DNA of 24,483 bases from a virus. The stretch is taken from the IMG/VR virus record IMGVR_UViG_3300025326_001455, positions 1 through 24,483 of that record; one strand, given 5' to 3'. A program made the position numbers and the translations under genes. A model generated the notes under the pieces. The model was not told where the DNA came from. It ran no database searches and was given only the letters and a program-made list of their open reading frames with translations. Shown piece after piece: positions 22,257 through 24,483 of this stretch; position 1 is the stretch's first letter; each line of letters starts with the position of its first letter.

Positions 22257-22838
22257 TCAGTCCACGACATCTTCTGTTCCTTGTGGCAGGAGTGCTTCCA
22301 CAACGACCTCGGGAGCCGCGTACTCTTTGAACCCCTTTAGTTGCTCTGCGCTTATTACAATCGCGACTTGTGTTGGTGCAACTGCCTCAGCACGCTTTGG
22401 GTAAGCCCTCTCAATCGCGGGGACAGTATATTGAGGAATCGCCCGGTAGTCGCCCTGCCGCACGGCCATCTCGGCGCCCTGGCGGTGCATCTCGATGTAC
22501 ACCGGGAGGTCCGAGATAAACTGTTGGCGGGCCGCTTCCATGCCGCCCTCTTCAAACTTCCGCACGACCTCCTGCCAGTCGGCACGCTGCCGGAGGCGGC
22601 GGACATGCGCCCAGGTGACAGTGGTGGGCCGCTGGTTGGGCCGCAGGTTCTCGTTCGCGATTGCGTTCGCGACCTTGACTTGCTCGTCTTTGGTGACTAC
22701 ATATGGCGCGGACGCCAGCCAGCCCGCGAACTTGAGCGTCCACAGGGGGAGTTTCCCCCGGACACGTGGAATGGGCGCTGGAAGGCGCTGGGAAAGGGGT
22801 TTGCGGCGCTTCTTGGGGACCACAAGTTCAAATGGCAT
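22257..22838 (-). CDS. Terminase small subunit-like protein
   Basis: 193 residues. A basic N-terminus (VPKKRRKPLSQRLPAP) is followed by a helix-turn-helix-like region at about 50-95 (KDEQVKVANAIANENLRPNQ, then TWAHVRRLRQRADWQEVVRK). A helical oligomerisation-type segment (GMEAARQQFISDLPVYIEMH) and a Val/Glu-rich tail complete it. Small terminase subunits recognise the packaging site and control the large subunit; size, HTH and position just before terL fit. The ATG lies only 4 bases after the 3' end of a tRNA, with no ribosome site, so it may be translated from a nearly leaderless RNA after tRNA processing. Confidence 0.75.
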   Translation of the reverse strand: MPFELVVPKKRRKPLSQRLPAPIPRVRGKLPLWTLKFAGWLASAPYVVTKDEQVKVANAIANENLRPNQRPTTVTWAHVRRLRQRADWQEVVRKFEEGGMEAARQQFISDLPVYIEMHRQGAEMAVRQGDYRAIPQYTVPAIERAYPKRAEAVAPTQVAIVISAEQLKGFKEYAAPEVVVEALLPQGTEDVVD

Positions 22839-22841
22839 GCA

Positions 22842-22916
22842 TGGCAGCGGCCCGAGTCGAACGGGCGGACTCCACGTTATGAGCGTGGCGCAGGAGACCG
22901 TGCCTGCTCCGCTGCT
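22842..22916 (-). tRNA. tRNA-Met (anticodon CAT)
   Basis: Read on the minus strand, a cloverleaf fits in 75 bases. The anticodon arm is CCACG-CTCATAA-CGTGG, the T arm GCCCG-TTCGACT-CGGGC and the variable loop AGTCC. A D arm GCAGG-CACGGTCT-CCTGC and an acceptor with six paired bases complete it. The first acceptor pair is an A:C mismatch and position 8 is G, not T. CCA is not encoded. CAT could also be read as isoleucine tRNA with lysidine, but identity elements are not clear. It lies 4 bases before terS at the front of the virion operon. Confidence 0.7.
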
Positions 22917-22994
22917 GATGAAATCTACTCACACTTGCGTTGCGAGCGCAACACACTAGATTCCGAATCCCACCTTGCCTTAGGAGTCTCCACC
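22917..22994. promoter_or_regulatory. Divergent promoter/operator region
   Basis: This 78-bp gap separates the minus-strand virion operon from the plus-strand lysis/replication genes, so both promoters should be here or nearby. It contains a perfect dyad GTTGCG-AG-CGCAAC (22939-22952). TAGATT lies on each side of it in opposite orientation: plus strand 22957-22962 and minus strand 22927-22922. TTGCGT-N16-TAGATT (plus) and TTGCGC-N18-TAGATT (minus) are weak promoter-like pairs that share the dyad. A repressor bound there could control both. No experimental support. Confidence 0.45.
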
Positions 22995-23393
22995 ATGGCC
23001 CTGACGACCGACCTGCCCAACTTCAAGCGCAGTGAGTTCAAAAATCCCCACTTGATTGCGCCCGACGCCGCCGAGTTCCTCCAAGCCGTCCGCACCCGCT
23101 ACGGGCACCCGATTCGCGTCACCAGTGATGCCCGCACCGCCACGGAAAACGTGGCGGCGGGCGGCAGCCCCCTCTCCTGGCACGTCAAGGGCCGCGCCTT
23201 CGACCTGCGGTGGCCCGCCGACGACGCGCTGGCGTTCAATCTCGTAGACGCGATTTTGGCGGAAGCCGCCGAACGGACGGCGGAAGAAATAACACTGGAA
23301 CTCGAACTTGTGTACAGCGAGCGGGACAAGCATATTCACTTTGCGGTGAAAAACAATGGGAGCCCCAACCGGCTGATCGTCGCCGCCGACTAA
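22995..23393 (+). CDS. M15-family peptidase, probable endolysin
   Basis: 132 residues; AGGAG lies 8 bases before the ATG. The peptidase M15 zinc site is complete: SWHVKGRAFD (61-70) provides His63 and Asp70, and KHIHFAV (112-118) provides His115. VTSDARTATEN (42-52) is the usual preceding strand and loop. These enzymes cleave D-Ala-D-Ala or L-Ala-D-Glu bonds in the peptidoglycan stem peptide, and phages use them for lysis. No signal peptide or wall-binding domain is present, so a holin would be needed for release. Frame upstream of the ATG overlaps terS on the other strand and is not coding. It forms a two-gene plus-strand unit with the ATPase 7 bases downstream. Confidence 0.9.
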   Translation: MALTTDLPNFKRSEFKNPHLIAPDAAEFLQAVRTRYGHPIRVTSDARTATENVAAGGSPLSWHVKGRAFDLRWPADDALAFNLVDAILAEAAERTAEEITLELELVYSERDKHIHFAVKNNGSPNRLIVAAD

Positions 23394-23400
23394 CACCAAC

Positions 23401-24291
23401 GTGCCCTGGACCTTCTTTGACACCGGAACGTTGCATGTCGCGACGTTTGCGCAGCCAATGTTCCTCGTGGAGCCAATTATCCCACATGGGGGGATTGTGG
23501 TGCTGCATGGCCCCAAAACGGCGGGAAAGACGCAACTCGCGCTGACCCTTGGGATCGCCGTGGCCCAGGGCACAACATTCCTCGGGGAATATGCCTGTCG
23601 CCAGGGGCCGGTCGTGTTTCTGGAAACCGACATGACCGTTCAGACGCTCCAAAGCCGGGTCCGGCTCGCGGAAGGCACCAAGCGGCTCCTCTTTTTGCAC
23701 GCGGAGCCGTTTGATATCGTGAAGCTGGCGGCCACCGCGCCCCTTCCTGATGCCGTGGTGCAGGCACAACAGCGGAACCCGGCGCTCGTGATTGTGGACA
23801 GTCTGCGCAAAACCAATGTCGGGGATGAAATCTCTTCGGCGACCCCGAGCCGCGTCTTTGCGGCCTGGAAACGCCTCTTTCCCCACGCCACGCTCTTGTT
23901 CATTCACCACGACCGGAAAAAGCCGCGTGATCCCGAGGCGTTCCTGCACGCGGAAGAAGCGGCACGCGGGACCGGCGCCTGGCTGGACGACGCCGACACT
24001 GGGCTCCACCTGACGCGCGTCCGTGGAAACCACACAGACGGGCATGTGTGCAGCCTCACCTTCAGCAAGTGCCGGACGACGGAGGAGCCACCGGCGCTGG
24101 TCCTCAAGATGCACGAAGACAGCCTCCTAGTTGAGCCCACCAAACCCAGCACGAGGCAGGCGGTGTGGGCGTGGCGGCAGGCACATCCTCAAGCAACCAA
24201 AGAAGAGGCGCGGGAGTGGTTTTTGGGGCAAAAACTGGGCGGGAGGAGCCTCGCGTACCGACTGATTGGTGAACTTTGGGGGGCAAAATGA
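23401..24291 (+). CDS. RecA-fold ATPase, RepA/AAA_25-like
   Basis: 296 residues from a GTG at 23401, 7 bases after the peptidase stop; an ATG at 23458 would remove the first 19. Walker A is HGPKTAGKT (36-44), Walker B is LVIVDS (129-134) and LLFIHHDRKK (165-174) is the sensor strand. ARGTGAWLDDADTGLHL (188-204) matches the usual R-G-(S/T)xAxxDxxD region of RepA-type hexameric helicases and related phage and plasmid ATPases. The C-terminal 45 residues look like a small winged helix (SLAYRLIGELW). A role in DNA replication initiation is likely, especially with the hairpin-rich DNA that follows. DnaB-like loading function is inference. Confidence 0.85.
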   Translation: MPWTFFDTGTLHVATFAQPMFLVEPIIPHGGIVVLHGPKTAGKTQLALTLGIAVAQGTTFLGEYACRQGPVVFLETDMTVQTLQSRVRLAEGTKRLLFLHAEPFDIVKLAATAPLPDAVVQAQQRNPALVIVDSLRKTNVGDEISSATPSRVFAAWKRLFPHATLLFIHHDRKKPRDPEAFLHAEEAARGTGAWLDDADTGLHLTRVRGNHTDGHVCSLTFSKCRTTEEPPALVLKMHEDSLLVEPTKPSTRQAVWAWRQAHPQATKEEAREWFLGQKLGGRSLAYRLIGELWGAK

Positions 24292-24428
24292 GGGTCGTCC
24301 ACAGGGGGTGTGGACGAATGGGGAAATCCACACCTTTCGTGGACGCGCAACCCTATGCCGCATATGGGCATAAGCCACTTTCCACACCCCCTGTACATAC
24401 CCCTTATAGCGTAGAGCTATATGGGTAG
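24288..24428 (+). CDS. Possible 46-residue ORF overlapping the ATPase stop
   Basis: An ATG overlaps the ATPase TGA (ATGA) and opens a 46-codon frame ending TAG at 24426-24428, starting MRVVHRGCGRMGKSTP. It spans a stretch with several hairpins, so its codons may simply follow those repeats. The residue composition (Pro, Tyr, His, Val) is not protein-like in an obvious way. The ATGA coupling is the only positive sign. Confidence 0.25.
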   Translation: MRVVHRGCGRMGKSTPFVDAQPYAAYGHKPLSTPPVHTPYSVELYG

Positions 24429-24447
24429 CCCCTTTTGGGGCTTACCC
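24297..24447. promoter_or_regulatory. Hairpin-rich element, candidate origin or structured RNA
   Basis: Five hairpins stand in a row. GTCCACA-GGGGG-TGTGGAC is at 24297-24315 and TCCAC/GTGGA at 24327-24343. TATGCC/GGCATA is at 24354-24372 and TATAGC-GTAGA-GCTATA at 24405-24421. A strong GGGTAGCCCC-TTTT-GGGGCTTACCC, with one bulge, is at 24423-24447. TCCACA occurs at 24298, 24327 and 24381, recalling the 3' half of DnaA boxes (TTATCCACA). The last hairpin has a TTTT loop but no T-tract after it, so termination is uncertain. It directly follows a replication-type ATPase gene. Confidence 0.5.
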
Positions 24448-24469
24448 AGCACATAAAAATAGAGGCAAC

Positions 24470-24483
24470 ATGCAAAAACTTGC
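24470..24483 (+). CDS. Start of a next gene (cut by the window edge)
   Basis: AGAGG at 24461-24465 precedes an ATG at 24470 by 4 bases, and the frame MQKL stays open to the edge. It is the first ATG after the hairpin cluster on the plus strand. The few codons seen allow no product call. Confidence 0.3.

Noticed and set aside
22341-22994. Long in-frame extension upstream of the M15 peptidase
   Set aside because: It runs antisense through terS and the tRNA. The AGGAG and ATG at 22995 fit the family N-terminus.
23236-24114. 292-codon minus-strand frame opposite the ATPase
   Set aside because: The plus strand has complete Walker motifs; the minus frame has none and starts with no ribosome site.
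24423-24447. Strong hairpin considered as a classical terminator
   Set aside because: The stem is strong, but no T-tract follows on the plus strand and none on the minus strand; kept only as part of the structured element.

Overview
This window looks like part of the genome of a tailed bacteriophage (Caudoviricetes), GC-rich by eye and probably from an uncultured virus. Almost the whole window is one tightly packed minus-strand virion operon. It is read from about 22.9 kb down to the left edge. Stop and start codons repeatedly overlap as ATGA, GTGA or TAATG. A short divergent region at 22917-22994 separates it from a plus-strand module at the right end.

Packaging and head genes, in transcription order (right to left): a tRNA with anticodon CAT (22842-22916), a TerS-like protein, the large terminase (TerL), two small proteins, the portal, a small protein overprinted between portal and scaffold, a scaffold-like protein, an unknown protein, a decoration-like protein, the major capsid protein (MCP), and a free-standing LAGLIDADG-type homing endonuclease. 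TerL, portal and MCP are recognised with confidence. The scaffold and decoration calls rest mainly on gene order and protein character.

From about 14.6 kb down to 4.3 kb come virion accessory and tail genes. They include small unknown proteins, a holin-like membrane/coiled-coil protein, and several beta-rich surface proteins (jelly-roll, LamG-like, IPT/TIG). One surface protein carries six exact-length 20-residue repeats. Two tandem paralogous proteins resemble head-tail adaptors, and a right-handed beta-helix tailspike follows. I see no tape-measure, tail-tube or sheath gene, so a short-tailed (podovirus-like) particle is the best inference, although part of the genome lies outside the window.

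After the tailspike the operon continues into three different GT-A-type glycosyltransferases and a sugar C-methyltransferase that runs off the left edge. This is an unusual carbohydrate-modifying cassette placed with the virion genes. It may glycosylate the virion or modify host surface glycan; the sequence does not decide between these.

The plus-strand module holds an M15 peptidase (probable endolysin) and a RecA-fold ATPase of RepA/AAA_25 type. Beyond it lie about 150 bp with five consecutive hairpins and several TCCACA motifs, a candidate origin or structured regulatory element, and then the start of another gene. Several genes too short for routine calling (28, 40, 57 and about 46 codons) tile exactly between neighbours and are annotated here.
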